Assembly (NCBI GenBank): GCA_016787785.1
Contig: JAEUTO010000010.1
Span: 248,001-312,000, forward strand
DNA: 64,000 nt
Reading direction: 5' to 3'
Source of the DNA: Bacteroidia bacterium
Lineage (GTDB): Bacteria > Bacteroidota > Bacteroidia > B-17B0 > Aurantibacillaceae
Made by a program: the position numbers and the translations under genes. Shown piece by piece: positions 47,863 to 58,256 of the stretch; the stretch's first letter is position 1, and the number at the start of each line of letters is the position of its first letter. Below the pieces are notes generated by a model that was not told where the DNA came from, did not search any database, and worked only from the letters and a program-made list of their open reading frames with translations.

Positions 47863-50019
47863 ATGAGTACTATTCAAAATTATCTTTTAAACTTTAACCA
47901 GTTTTTTAGCCATTACCTGCCATTAAAAAACTCTGTATTAATTCTTGCGATCACGTTATTGATAATTTTATTTTCTCCACTTTTATTTCGTCGCTTCAAG
48001 ATTCCGGGCATTATTGGTTTGATCTTAGCCGGTGTTTTTATTGGCCCTCATTCGTTTCATATCATTGAATCAACCAACAGTTTTGAATTGCTTTCAAAAA
48101 CAGGTTTGCTTTACATTATGTTCCTTGCCGGTCTTGAAATTGATATGCAGGAATTTCGTCAAAACAGAAGTAAGAGTATTGTTTTTGGTGCCTTAACTTT
48201 TTTTATTCCAATTACCATTGGTTATTTTGTTTGCATTTATGTTTTTCATTTTTCATTATGGTCGTCTGTGCTATTGGCAAGTATGTTTAGTACACATACT
48301 TTATTGAGTTACCCAATTGTAAGCAACATGGGTATAGTAAAGAACCGCGCTGTGCAAATTGCTTTTGGAGGAACAATTATTACCGACTCTGCCGTGCTTA
48401 TACTTTTAGGTATAATAACCAATGTAGTAACGGGCGACATGAATTCTTCCTTTTGGATACGAATAGTTGTTTCTTTAAGCTTGTTATTTTTCTCAACACT
48501 TTATTTATTACCAAAGATCAGTCGATGGTTCTTTAGAAATATTGAAGCGCAGGCAAGTTCACACTATATCTATGTATTGGCCGTTGTTTTTATTTCTGGT
48601 TTCTTAAGCGAGCTGGCGGGTGTTGAGCCTATTATTGGTGCCTTTTTAGCGGGCTTAGGATTAAATAAGGTTATTCCACACAACAGTATTTTAATGAACA
48701 GGATCGTGTTTATTGGTAATACGTTATTTATTCCTTTCTTTTTAATTAGCGCGGGTATGCTTGTTGACCTTAGATTGTTTTTTAAGGGAACTGAAGCATT
48801 GATATTTGCCGGCGTATTGTGTTTAGTAGGGTTACTTACAAAGTATTTTGCGGCATGGCTAACCGGTTTTATTTATAAATTTAGTAAACCCGAAAGAAAT
48901 ATTCTATTTGGATTAAGTGTTTCGCATGCCGCAGCAACTTTAGCAATTATTAAAGTAGGTTTTGATATTGGTTTGTTCGATCAGAATATAATTAATGCTA
49001 CCATTATTTTAATTTTAATTTCGTGCCTTGTAAGTTCATTTGTAAGTGAGAAGGCAGCCAGAAAAATAGCCATATTAGAAAAGGATGTAACCAGAAAATC
49101 GGGTGATAAGATCGAGCGTATTTTAATTCCGGTTAGTAACCCCGAGAACATACAACGGTTAATTGATTTTGCACTTTTAATCAAGGATCAAAAATCTACC
49201 GAGGCCATCTATCCTTTATCGATCGTAGAAGATGATGCAGACGCAGATGAAAAATTAAATATTGTAAGAAAAGTAATTGAAGGGGCTGTAGAACAAATAT
49301 CAAGCAGCGACAAAAAAGTTGAGGTATTAAAAAAAGTAGACTTAAGTATTGTTGATGGAATTATTAGAACTTCAAAAGCCTACAACATAACAGATATTTT
49401 AATTAGTTACAGGGCGCAACAAGGTGCTTCTAATTTAATATTTGGTAATATCTCCGAAAATTTATTGGCAAAATCAAAACAGGCTATCATCATTTCTAAA
49501 ATATTGCAGCCTTTAAATACATTTAAACGCATTGTGGTTGTTTTAACACCAAATGCTGAATTGGAGAATGGCTTTTTAAGAGTGGTTGGAAAATTAAATA
49601 GTTTGTTGAAACAGATCGGCAACGAGTCGCACATATACGGATTTGAAAGTACCTTGAATTATTTCTCTTCAGAAATAGGCGATAGAAAAAAGGTATTCTA
49701 TAAATATAATGTTATTGTGAATTTTGAAGATTTTGATCATCATAGTAATCCCAAAGAAGACGACCTTTTTCTTTTGGTAAGCGCCAGAAAACAAACGGTG
49801 AGTTACGATTTTCACGTGGATGATATGGCAAAAAAATTGAATAAGAACCATGAATTTACCAGCTTTGCAGTTTTCTATCCGGAAATATCAAAAACCTTGC
49901 AGGATGGGCGAATAAGCGATATAACCAGTTCATCACTTGATCATAAGATCGAACAGGTAAAACAATTTACAGAAAAAATTACCGGGATCTTTAAAAAAGA
50001 AGAAGACAACGAAACATAG
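47863..50019 (+). CDS. CPA2-type cation:proton antiporter with C-terminal UspA-like region
   Basis: A 718-aa transporter. About 12 TM helices fill residues 1-400: RFKIPGIIGLILAGVFIGP is the usual start, and the ion site lies near LAGVEPIIGAFLAGLGL. The cytoplasmic C-terminal part (about 415-715) has two alpha/beta units resembling universal stress protein domains (ERILIPVSNPENIQRLIDFA, KRIVVVLTPNAELENGFLR in part). It exchanges Na+ or K+ for H+. The ion and regulation cannot be told from sequence. Confidence 0.93.
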   Translation: MSTIQNYLLNFNQFFSHYLPLKNSVLILAITLLIILFSPLLFRRFKIPGIIGLILAGVFIGPHSFHIIESTNSFELLSKTGLLYIMFLAGLEIDMQEFRQNRSKSIVFGALTFFIPITIGYFVCIYVFHFSLWSSVLLASMFSTHTLLSYPIVSNMGIVKNRAVQIAFGGTIITDSAVLILLGIITNVVTGDMNSSFWIRIVVSLSLLFFSTLYLLPKISRWFFRNIEAQASSHYIYVLAVVFISGFLSELAGVEPIIGAFLAGLGLNKVIPHNSILMNRIVFIGNTLFIPFFLISAGMLVDLRLFFKGTEALIFAGVLCLVGLLTKYFAAWLTGFIYKFSKPERNILFGLSVSHAAATLAIIKVGFDIGLFDQNIINATIILILISCLVSSFVSEKAARKIAILEKDVTRKSGDKIERILIPVSNPENIQRLIDFALLIKDQKSTEAIYPLSIVEDDADADEKLNIVRKVIEGAVEQISSSDKKVEVLKKVDLSIVDGIIRTSKAYNITDILISYRAQQGASNLIFGNISENLLAKSKQAIIISKILQPLNTFKRIVVVLTPNAELENGFLRVVGKLNSLLKQIGNESHIYGFESTLNYFSSEIGDRKKVFYKYNVIVNFEDFDHHSNPKEDDLFLLVSARKQTVSYDFHVDDMAKKLNKNHEFTSFAVFYPEISKTLQDGRISDITSSSLDHKIEQVKQFTEKITGIFKKEEDNET

Positions 50020-50058
50020 TCGGATTTTTGTTGTTTAATTATTAAATTTGCACCCGGT

Positions 50059-50739
50059 TTGAACTTTGATTACACATATATTACGTTGTTTGGTTACATT
50101 ATTTTTGAACCAATGACGATCGTAACTAATCTGCTGATCTTCATCTTTAGTATTTTTTGTTTTATTAAACTTTCCAAATACGAGCACTCTTATCCCCGAT
50201 CGTGGGGTTGGTTTGTATTGCTTGTAGGTATTAGTAGTTGTTTTGGTTCTACAGCTCACGCTGTACACTATCAATTAGGAAAAACTTTCTTTGATGTTGT
50301 TTTTTATATCATGAATGCGTTCAGTTTGATCTCTATTTACTTTTGTTTTAAATCGCCATATCTATATTACACACAATTTAAAGCCAACCCTCACAAGAAA
50401 ATAATTTATTTTGTAATAGCGTGGATAGCTTTTTTGCTGATCTTTACCTTGTTTAGAAATAACTTCTTAATTGTTAAGGTGCATGCCGGTATCGTTCTTT
50501 TGTATTCTTTTGGTGTTCATCTTGTGGTTTATAGCAGAACAAAAGAAAAGGGTAGTGGATTAGTTGTTCTTGGTATTGGCATTTCATTTCTCTCAATAAT
50601 TGTTCATTCTTTGAAATTCTCAATTCATGAGTGGTTCAATTATAAAGATCTTGCACACGTTATCATTTTGTGTTCACTTTTTGTAATTTATACTGGTGTA
50701 ACAACAAACGCTAAAAAGCAGGAATTAAATAAGCAATGA
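50059..50739 (+). CDS. Seven-TM protein, DUF6962-type, CREST hydrolase-like pattern
   Basis: A 226-aa membrane protein with about seven hydrophobic helices. Helix 2 contains SSCFGSTAHAVHY, the start of helix 3 has an Asp (TFFDVVFYIMN), and the last helix region has HEWFNYKDLAHVII. The Ser/His - Asp - His...His order is that of the CREST superfamily (alkaline ceramidases, PAQR receptors, Per1, TMEM8), whose members are metal-dependent amide hydrolases or receptors. Assignment is by pattern only. The start is TTG at 50059; the ATG at 50113 is possible but would cut helix 1. A TAAATTTG box lies at 50043. Confidence 0.7.
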   Translation: MNFDYTYITLFGYIIFEPMTIVTNLLIFIFSIFCFIKLSKYEHSYPRSWGWFVLLVGISSCFGSTAHAVHYQLGKTFFDVVFYIMNAFSLISIYFCFKSPYLYYTQFKANPHKKIIYFVIAWIAFLLIFTLFRNNFLIVKVHAGIVLLYSFGVHLVVYSRTKEKGSGLVVLGIGISFLSIIVHSLKFSIHEWFNYKDLAHVIILCSLFVIYTGVTTNAKKQELNKQ

Positions 50740-50746
50740 GCTTTTT

Positions 50747-53700
50747 TTAATTAGAAGCAGAGGTCTTTTCGTCTTTTGGTTTTTCTTTTTTCTTTACTTT
50801 TTCAAGATAACGTTTAAAGAGCTGATTAAAGGTCTCAAAATCCTCTCTATAAAAGAAGCCAACACCTTGTGTGTATGGTCCGCCTGATGTAGCTATTTGT
50901 GTATTATCATTGCTTCGGTTAAAGCCTTTTACTCTATAACGTCCGTCTTCAGAGAGTTTATATTCCACGTTCACATCTCCAATTAAACCATTACCCTGCG
51001 AACGTGATTGATTGTTCACTCCAAAATTTCCATCAACCGTAACTTTATTATTTAAGAATTGTTTACTTAATGCAAGATCAACTTCCTGACTATTTTGGTT
51101 GCCCGCGCGATAGTTTACACCAACCTGCAGGTCTTTTATACCTGTTAAATTTCCAAAATAAGTATTTAAGAACTCGCTCATACGGTTACTTAATAATTCG
51201 CTGCCAGTGGAAGCCGCCGCACCACCAGCTGTTACACCACCGCCATTGCTATTATATATTTGAGGCGTAACAAAACTTCTAAACAATAAAAAAGAGAATA
51301 CCTGCCGGTTCAATTCAGCTTCGTCACTTAAAACATTTTTGATCCGCGATTTTGCTGTTGCATCTAAACTTGGAAAATCGATGGCAAAATTAATATTTGG
51401 TGTAAATAATTTATTTGTGATCAGTAATTTACAATTTACCGGGAATCTGCCTTTGTAATTTGCGGTTGTATCATTCAGTAAGGGCGCAACCGAGGCTCGT
51501 TGTTTGTAGCTGGTTGTTATGTCTATATCCGCGTTCAAAGGATCGCCACTCCAGGAAATGGTGCTACCTGCATCGATCTCAAATTTTTTATTGATCACAT
51601 TCTCGAGTGTAAATAAATAGTCACCCCCGGTAATAATATAATCGCCTATCATTTCAAATTTGCCAAGTGTACTAATATTTAATGCAAGATCGCCTTCGCC
51701 CTGCACGTGCAAGGCATCACCATTCGCATTATCTAATATTATATTCACCATCAGATCAGATGTTGTTTTAATTTTCATATCAAGACTAAAACCGGTAAAT
51801 GTATTCGCTGCCTTTTTAGTAATAGTATCCTTTTTTACAAAATGAATAAAATCAGATTCTGCCACATCTGCCGGACCATCTAACGGAAGAACGAATTTTG
51901 AATTTTTATTTGTTGCAGCAGTAACTTCCATGTGAAGGTTGTTTAAGAAGCCATAAATACCCATATTTCCGGTTGCATATACTTTACCATAAAAAGTATT
52001 GTTTTGAGTAACGTTAGTGTTTAGAACGAGCATGTTCTTGTAACTAACATCGTAATCCAATTGTATTCTTGTAAAATTAGAGTGGAAGATATTTCCGTTT
52101 ACCGTTCCCTGTGGTACGGATTTTACTCTTTTCTCTTTTAACGACGCATCGGCCAGTGTTTTTTCGCTCATTAATAATTCACTAAAACGTATTTGATCCG
52201 GCATGATCTCAAGATCGCCAGACATGTAATATGTTACATTAGTATAATCTACTTTTATCTCTGCATTAAATAATTTAAAATTTCCATCAATTTTTAAATT
52301 ATCGGGTGTACCGTGAATTTTTCCACTACCGGATATTGGCCCATTATTAATAGTTAGAATGCCTTCCAGTAAAGGATTAAGTATTTTTAAATTGGCGGGT
52401 GCTGCTTTTATATCCAGATCAATACTTTCCTCTTTTTTATCCATGTAATAATAACCCCTGAAAGCAATGTTCTTCATCTTAGCGCCGTCAAAGGTTGGCA
52501 ATCCAAGCGAGGTATAACCATCTGTAAAAATCGTCTTTGTTTTTGCATTGTAGTCTGTTTTAACTACCATTTCGCCCAGCGTATTATTATTTACTTTAAG
52601 GTTAGCAAAACTAAGGTCACTTCCAAAGGCGAAGTTCTTTGGATCATGAATAGTAACTCTGCCATTCATTACCCCATCCAGTTTTAATTTTATGCTTCGC
52701 AAAAGAGGATTAAATTGTTCAAGTACCACACTCGCTGTATTAATAACTAGGCTATCTCCGGCCTTATCAGTAAGGGCGCCTGCAATACCAATATTTTGAT
52801 CTTTATTCGCGAATAGTAAAGGATTTATTAGAACATTACCGCTGCTATCAATAACAGTGGGGTTGGAGGAGACTAAATTCCATGTACTGCTATCGGATGG
52901 TGTAATAAAGAATTTATCAAATGTAAGTGTAGCAAGGTGACCGGCAAAATTAACTTTTCCGGCAAGCCTTCCTGCATTTTTAGGGCTGATCTTATTATCC
53001 CATTCTAAATTATATTTTGTATCCAGATCTTTTGAAACCATGTACATAAAATAATTTTTCAAAACCAAACTATCCGTTAAGCGAATATCACTGGCTTTAT
53101 AAACAAGATTTACCTTGTTGTTTTTTGAATAAGATTCAATAACGTTATTGTTGAACTTAACTTGTCCATAACTGATCGAATCTGATTTCATATTAATATT
53201 TAAAATGTTTTTCGAGGCGTCAAAATCACCGCTAATAATAGTATTTGGACTAACGGCTAAACCGTCTAAAAATAATTCTCTAACGATCTTGAATTTTTTA
53301 ACCGTGAGTTCAAATTTAAATGCGTCGGTGTAAATGGTTTTTGTTTTGATCTTTGGTACAAAGGTTGGGTAATACGAATTAAGCACCTGGTTAAATGCCA
53401 TGCCAAGATTATTTGCATCAAACCTGCCATCAACCGTTAGATTAAAGTAGTTTGAATTGATGACCATATGTTTATCCGCGGTTCCCTGATCCAGTTTAAG
53501 ATCAAAGGTACTTATGTTAAATGTTCTTTTATCAGTTGTGTACTTTGTGTCATCAAAATTAATTGTACCTGTAAGGTTATTAAGATTATCACCTTTTAAA
53601 TTGATAAGGATCTGTGTAGAGATCTTCGCCTCCTGTTTAGTGAAATTTAATTTTTTTAGATCTAAATTGTTAACTGTAGAAATAAAATCCATTTCAGGAA

Positions 53701-55261
53701 CTTTATTTTTAAAATTGATATTGCCATTAAAATCAAGATCTGCGTTAGGGTCTTTACTCACCAGTAATCCGTTAAATACTTTTTCCTTAATATTTCCATT
53801 CAATTTTAAATTTTTATAAGCGTAATTGTTATAACTTACATTTAAAACTGTGCCTTCCACATCCGCATCAAGTGATTTTAGCGAAACACCTTTGCCTTTT
53901 ACTTCGCCATTTAAGGTCAAAGAATTAAAATTTGAGATCCCAAATAGTGTTCCTATATCAAAATTATCTGTTTGTAATTTTCCATGATAAGCAACGTCAT
54001 CTGCTTTCTTTCCGATCTTAACACTTAATTGTGTAGCAAAGTTACCAAGGCCTGTTTTAAATTTACCGTAGGTTGTAAAGTCGGTAACAAAGCCATCAAA
54101 TTTTCCTTTATAAGAAATCGTGCCAAGGCGTTGTAGCTCTATTGGTAACTCTAGTTTTTTATTTTCTGAAAAAGGATAATTTGGGATCTTGATAAGGTCT
54201 GTGTAATTGGTTGCTAACTGTTCTACATCAAAATGCAAAAAACTAGTGCTAAAATCCGGTAAGCCAGTTATCGTTAAATTACCATCAAAGCGTGTATGCC
54301 TGCCATACTTTAATTTAAATGTTTTTAAATTAAGATCGTTCACGTAACCTCTTATCTTTCCCGAAAAATAAACCGTTTGATTTAATCCGTTCAGTTCGCT
54401 TGTAAATCGTGCAATATCTTCTGATGCAAGTTGCGTACCCTCTTTAAGTTCAGCATTTATTTTTACTTTATTTATAAAATCCGAATAATCATTCCATTCC
54501 GCATAATATAAATTTACATTACCCCTGATATCCGTCTTCGGTGTTTTGATGGTGAGTTTATTTAATAATAACTCACGACTACTGATTTTGGCTTCTGTTG
54601 TAAGATTCTTTAATATAAAACCACATTGCTCAGTAGTTCTAAAATCGGTAAGCTTAGCGTAGATCGTGTCCTTATCAAATCTTATTCCCGAGAGTTTACC
54701 ATTCGTTTTTGTAAAATCAAGATTATTAAAATTCATATTTTGCGTAACGGTTGTGTTCTTTCCCTCATCGCGGTAAACAAAGTGCACATTGTCTAAGTAG
54801 ATATCGCCGAGTTTAACTTGCCATTCTTTTTTTGGTGTAGTATCGGCCACACCTGAATCGAAATAATCTACTAAGAATTGAAAATTTAAAAGAGAGTCTC
54901 CTTTATAAGCAATAAGTTTTGTTGTCGTGTTCATTAAGGTTATCCTTTTAAACGCTATTTTCTGATTTTTGTAATCCAGTTTGCTGATATAAACTAAGAG
55001 ATCACCGCTAAAAAGAGTGTCGTTTTTTTTATCGCTTATAAAAACCCCTCTTAAATTGGCTTTCGAAAAGAATTCAAGATCAACTTTTTTTATTGTAACA
55101 GTGTTACCAAATTCAGAACTTAAGTATGTGCCGGCTTTTTGACCCAACCAGGTTTGAAAGGTAGGTGATTGTACGGCAAAGAAGAGTAGAACCCCTAATA
55201 AAAGTACCAGGATAGTAAGGATCCCAAGGGATTTAAAAAATATTCTTATAACTTTGCGCAA
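50747..55261 (-). CDS. tamB: Translocation/assembly module TamB-domain protein
   Basis: A 1504-aa envelope protein. A single N-terminal TM anchor (about 10-30, SLGILTILVLLLGVLLFFAV in part) is followed by a very long series of repeated beta-strand segments with AsmA-like spacing, and the TamB C-terminal domain (about 1080-1480). That domain shows SGDPLNADIDITTSYK, FPVNCKLLITNKL and RQVFSFLLFRSF, then GSELLSNRMSEF and a Lys-rich end. TamB-type proteins form a periplasm-spanning groove involved in outer-membrane protein assembly or lipid transfer. It is in its usual Bacteroidota context, divergent from tsaD (54 bases). Confidence 0.93.
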   Translation of the reverse strand: MRKVIRIFFKSLGILTILVLLLGVLLFFAVQSPTFQTWLGQKAGTYLSSEFGNTVTIKKVDLEFFSKANLRGVFISDKKNDTLFSGDLLVYISKLDYKNQKIAFKRITLMNTTTKLIAYKGDSLLNFQFLVDYFDSGVADTTPKKEWQVKLGDIYLDNVHFVYRDEGKNTTVTQNMNFNNLDFTKTNGKLSGIRFDKDTIYAKLTDFRTTEQCGFILKNLTTEAKISSRELLLNKLTIKTPKTDIRGNVNLYYAEWNDYSDFINKVKINAELKEGTQLASEDIARFTSELNGLNQTVYFSGKIRGYVNDLNLKTFKLKYGRHTRFDGNLTITGLPDFSTSFLHFDVEQLATNYTDLIKIPNYPFSENKKLELPIELQRLGTISYKGKFDGFVTDFTTYGKFKTGLGNFATQLSVKIGKKADDVAYHGKLQTDNFDIGTLFGISNFNSLTLNGEVKGKGVSLKSLDADVEGTVLNVSYNNYAYKNLKLNGNIKEKVFNGLLVSKDPNADLDFNGNINFKNKVPEMDFISTVNNLDLKKLNFTKQEAKISTQILINLKGDNLNNLTGTINFDDTKYTTDKRTFNISTFDLKLDQGTADKHMVINSNYFNLTVDGRFDANNLGMAFNQVLNSYYPTFVPKIKTKTIYTDAFKFELTVKKFKIVRELFLDGLAVSPNTIISGDFDASKNILNINMKSDSISYGQVKFNNNVIESYSKNNKVNLVYKASDIRLTDSLVLKNYFMYMVSKDLDTKYNLEWDNKISPKNAGRLAGKVNFAGHLATLTFDKFFITPSDSSTWNLVSSNPTVIDSSGNVLINPLLFANKDQNIGIAGALTDKAGDSLVINTASVVLEQFNPLLRSIKLKLDGVMNGRVTIHDPKNFAFGSDLSFANLKVNNNTLGEMVVKTDYNAKTKTIFTDGYTSLGLPTFDGAKMKNIAFRGYYYMDKKEESIDLDIKAAPANLKILNPLLEGILTINNGPISGSGKIHGTPDNLKIDGNFKLFNAEIKVDYTNVTYYMSGDLEIMPDQIRFSELLMSEKTLADASLKEKRVKSVPQGTVNGNIFHSNFTRIQLDYDVSYKNMLVLNTNVTQNNTFYGKVYATGNMGIYGFLNNLHMEVTAATNKNSKFVLPLDGPADVAESDFIHFVKKDTITKKAANTFTGFSLDMKIKTTSDLMVNIILDNANGDALHVQGEGDLALNISTLGKFEMIGDYIITGGDYLFTLENVINKKFEIDAGSTISWSGDPLNADIDITTSYKQRASVAPLLNDTTANYKGRFPVNCKLLITNKLFTPNINFAIDFPSLDATAKSRIKNVLSDEAELNRQVFSFLLFRSFVTPQIYNSNGGGVTAGGAAASTGSELLSNRMSEFLNTYFGNLTGIKDLQVGVNYRAGNQNSQEVDLALSKQFLNNKVTVDGNFGVNNQSRSQGNGLIGDVNVEYKLSEDGRYRVKGFNRSNDNTQIATSGGPYTQGVGFFYREDFETFNQLFKRYLEKVKKKEKPKDEKTSASN

Positions 55262-55315
55262 ATTAAGGCTTTGCTATAAAGATAAGCCAAAAATTGTTTT
55301 TAGATAACCAAAAAA

Positions 55316-56341
55316 ATGCAAAATTTAAACATCTATATTTTAGCTATAGAGAGCAGTTGCGACGATACGTCCTGCGCTATTTTGCATAATAATGTTGTGT
55401 TAGCAAATATCACAGCAAACCAAAAAATTCATGAGCAATATGGTGGGGTTATTCCCGAATTGGCCAGTCGCGATCATCAAAAGAACATTGTGCCGGTTAT
55501 AAATGAAGCATTAAAAAAAGCTAAAATAGAACTTAGCCAGTTAAGTGCAGTGGCTGTTACCATTGGTCCCGGACTGATGGGTAGCCTTTTGGTGGGATTA
55601 TCTTTTGCAAAATCACTTTCAATGGCCTTAAGTATTCCTTTAATTGAGGTAAACCATATGCAAGGTCATATTTTAGCACATTTTATCAATGAGAATGAGG
55701 CATATACAGCCCCTGTTTTTCCATTTTTATGCCTAACGGTTAGTGGTGGCCATACACAGTTGGTAAAAGCCAATGATCATTTAACCTTTGAGATTCTGGG
55801 TTCAACTATTGATGATGCGGTTGGAGAGGCCTTTGATAAAGCTGCGAAAATACTCGGGTTGCCATATCCCGGCGGACCATTAATTGATAAACTGGCAAAA
55901 GAAGGGGATAGCACTAAATTTAAGTTTGCCGTATCTAACGTGCCCGGCTTTGATTATAGTTTTAGTGGCATAAAAACTTCTTTTTTATATTTTATTCAAA
56001 ATGGTTTACAAAAAGATCCAGATTTCGTAACAGAAAATTTAAATGATATCTGCGCTTCGTATCAGGCACATTTAATAAAAGTACTGTTGAAGAATGCAAA
56101 AGCCCTTTTAAAGGAAACGGGTATTAAACAACTCGCCATTGCCGGCGGCGTTTCTGCTAACAGCGAATTGCGTAAACAAATAAAGGAATTAGAAACTGAA
56201 TTGAAGATAGAGACCTTTATTCCAAAATTTGAGTACTGCACCGATAACGCGGCCATGATAGGGATCGCAGCTTATTATAAATTTTTGAAAAAAGATTTTG
56301 GGAACTTAAGTTCTGTTCCGCAAGCCAGAATGAGTTTGTGA
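55316..56341 (+). CDS. tsaD: tRNA N6-adenosine threonylcarbamoyltransferase
   Basis: A 341-aa enzyme making t6A37 in ANN-decoding tRNAs with TsaB/C/E. ILAIESSCDDTSCAI is at the start; the metal-binding HMQGHILAH lies at about residues 112-120; SGGHTQLVK, DDAVGEAFDKAAKILGLPYPGG (in part) and the late DNAAMIG are all canonical. Length is standard. Its 3' end overlaps a convergent gene by 36 bases. Confidence 0.97.
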   Translation: MQNLNIYILAIESSCDDTSCAILHNNVVLANITANQKIHEQYGGVIPELASRDHQKNIVPVINEALKKAKIELSQLSAVAVTIGPGLMGSLLVGLSFAKSLSMALSIPLIEVNHMQGHILAHFINENEAYTAPVFPFLCLTVSGGHTQLVKANDHLTFEILGSTIDDAVGEAFDKAAKILGLPYPGGPLIDKLAKEGDSTKFKFAVSNVPGFDYSFSGIKTSFLYFIQNGLQKDPDFVTENLNDICASYQAHLIKVLLKNAKALLKETGIKQLAIAGGVSANSELRKQIKELETELKIETFIPKFEYCTDNAAMIGIAAYYKFLKKDFGNLSSVPQARMSL

Positions 56342-56977
56342 TTTCTTATTGTTTTTAAACTGCCAGTTTACTATTGGAAGGGCCCGTCTTCCGTTTCTAT
56401 TCCAGATCCCAAATTGGATACCTCTTAGGTCTTTTGATCGATTTACTAATCCTAACTGAAGCCCTCTTGTGTGATTACTTTCATTAACAGCTCCGATTTG
56501 CACACCATTGATCTTATTGTTGCTGGTACTTACAAAAGCAAATTGTATTCCATTACTTATGTGTACAAAGTTGAGAAACCCAATTGCAGATATGCCATTC
56601 ACTTTATAGATAATATTTCCAATTACTCCAATTGATAAGCCATTTACAACACAATCTGCAACAGTACCGCTTGAAGAAATATTTATTCCGTTTATTTTTT
56701 CTGATATTGGATAAAGATATTCCGACGAATCTGTTTCAGTAATTGGACTATAGGGTATTAAAGGGACCAGTATACCAGCTCCGACCAATTCAAGACGTAT
56801 ACCATTTGTCTTCGTATTTTTCAAATTATTTAAAGTGGAGCCAATACCAATAGATATACCATGAATGTTTGCATTCTTCTGATGAAAGCTCCAGCAAGGA
56901 AAATAATTTTTTCTTTGCTGTGCTTTACCAGATGTAACTATAAAAAGTATTAATAGAATTTTTAGAATTGATTTCAT
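56306..56977 (-). CDS. LA_2272-type surface repeat protein
   Basis: A 223-aa protein with a signal peptide (MKSILKILLILFIVTSGKA). Repeated units of about 20 residues of the type NGxxIG/GxxxGxxN follow (HGISIGIGSTLNN, NGLSIGVIGN, NGVQIGAVNESNHTRGLQLG, LRGIQFGIWNRNG). This is the pattern of the LA_2272 surface repeat family, likely a beta-solenoid or barrel. The last 12 codons run antisense over the end of tsaD. It lies 4 bases after the CsgG-like gene and is presumably in its operon. Confidence 0.78.
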   Translation of the reverse strand: MKSILKILLILFIVTSGKAQQRKNYFPCWSFHQKNANIHGISIGIGSTLNNLKNTKTNGIRLELVGAGILVPLIPYSPITETDSSEYLYPISEKINGINISSSGTVADCVVNGLSIGVIGNIIYKVNGISAIGFLNFVHISNGIQFAFVSTSNNKINGVQIGAVNESNHTRGLQLGLVNRSKDLRGIQFGIWNRNGRRALPIVNWQFKNNKKSQTHSGLRNRT

Positions 56978-56981
56978 TATA

Positions 56982-58256
56982 TCAATTTTTGCCGTTAAAA
57001 CCTACCGAAATACCAAAGCGCGAACCATGTTTACTTGGAATGGCAAATATGTTAACAGGAATATTTAATTTTCCTGATTTAAATGTGCGGCCCACAGCAA
57101 ATACAAAGCCAGTGTTAAGTGTATAATCACCGCGGCTATCCAAACGCTGTTTAATTTCGTAAGGATTGGCAACCGTTGCGTTATTGGGGTCTTTGGTCCA
57201 GGTACTTTCTAACTGCCATTTATTATCCTGATCGTAATAACCATTTGATGTTGTTACAAAATTTATGGTTGGCCCGAGTGCAAATTCCCAACCACTTACA
57301 TTACTACGTAAACCGTGTAAAATTGTAAAGCTCGGAATAAAATAACCTTGGTCAACACCCGTTATCATTGGAATAAATTCAAATAACGCTTGTAATTTAC
57401 CTTCGTTCAAATATTGTTTTTCAAATTGATAACCAAACTGAAACATAACAGGTACAGCGTCAAAACCACCACTCGATTTACCTTCCATTAAACGACTGGA
57501 TGTTTCGCCGGTATAAAATACACTTCCCAAACGTGGGCCATCCAATCTTAGTCTGTCGTGATGAGGATTATTTACTGCGTTATCAAATTCAAAACGCTCG
57601 GTTAATTTTGCAACAGTATTTTTATCGTTAGGGTAGTTGAACATCTCTCTAACAGCAATGTGAATAATGCCCTGGATCTCTTCCGGTAAATTTAAAAACT
57701 CCTTTACATACGTTCTTTCTATGCTTTTGCTTTTTACATCAATTAACCTAAGCGTTACAACAATCGTTCTTCCGTAACGCTCTATACTGCCACTAAACAT
57801 TTTTTCAGAACCAATAGACTCCCCAATTTCTACCAAACAGAGTTTACCAAAACAATTATTTACAAATTGTTTATTTCTTTCGGCCATTAAAACGCTGTTG
57901 TATTTATCAACCAACTCAAGCGTATCTTTTTTGTCAAATAAAGAATTTGAATTACCCGTAACACGAATTACTTTATAACGATTCTTTATTTTATTTGAAT
58001 CGGCATACGAAACCGATGAGAATCTGTTCTTTTCGAGAATGTAATTGATGTCGTATTTGTCTGTTACAGCAAAAGTATCCAGCTTTTCTATTTCGGTGCG
58101 TACAAGGCTTCCCATAGAGCTGGTGCTAATGTTCAGCCCCTGAACATCTACATTTAAGATGGTAAGACTTTGTTTTTTGTTAGCTGTTTGCGAAATACTA
58201 CTTAACGAACATGTCAGCAAGCAAAGTGCTGCAGTTTTTTTTATTAGTTTTTTCAT
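56982..58256 (-). CDS. Exported protein: CsgG/TolB-like N-terminus plus beta-barrel-like C-terminus
   Basis: A 424-aa protein with a signal peptide (residues 1-22). The region 28-210 resembles the periplasmic CsgG-type alpha/beta domain: SLTILNVDVQGLNIS, LVRTEIEKLDTFAVTDKYD, then GSIERYGRTIVVTLRLIDV. From about 235 on there are alternating strands typical of an outer-membrane barrel (MFQFGYQFEKQYL, EFALGPTINFVTTSNGYY, FGISVGFNG at the end). The family is not named here with certainty. It is first in a two-gene minus-strand set with the LA_2272-type gene. Confidence 0.72.
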   Translation of the reverse strand: MKKLIKKTAALCLLTCSLSSISQTANKKQSLTILNVDVQGLNISTSSMGSLVRTEIEKLDTFAVTDKYDINYILEKNRFSSVSYADSNKIKNRYKVIRVTGNSNSLFDKKDTLELVDKYNSVLMAERNKQFVNNCFGKLCLVEIGESIGSEKMFSGSIERYGRTIVVTLRLIDVKSKSIERTYVKEFLNLPEEIQGIIHIAVREMFNYPNDKNTVAKLTERFEFDNAVNNPHHDRLRLDGPRLGSVFYTGETSSRLMEGKSSGGFDAVPVMFQFGYQFEKQYLNEGKLQALFEFIPMITGVDQGYFIPSFTILHGLRSNVSGWEFALGPTINFVTTSNGYYDQDNKWQLESTWTKDPNNATVANPYEIKQRLDSRGDYTLNTGFVFAVGRTFKSGKLNIPVNIFAIPSKHGSRFGISVGFNGKN

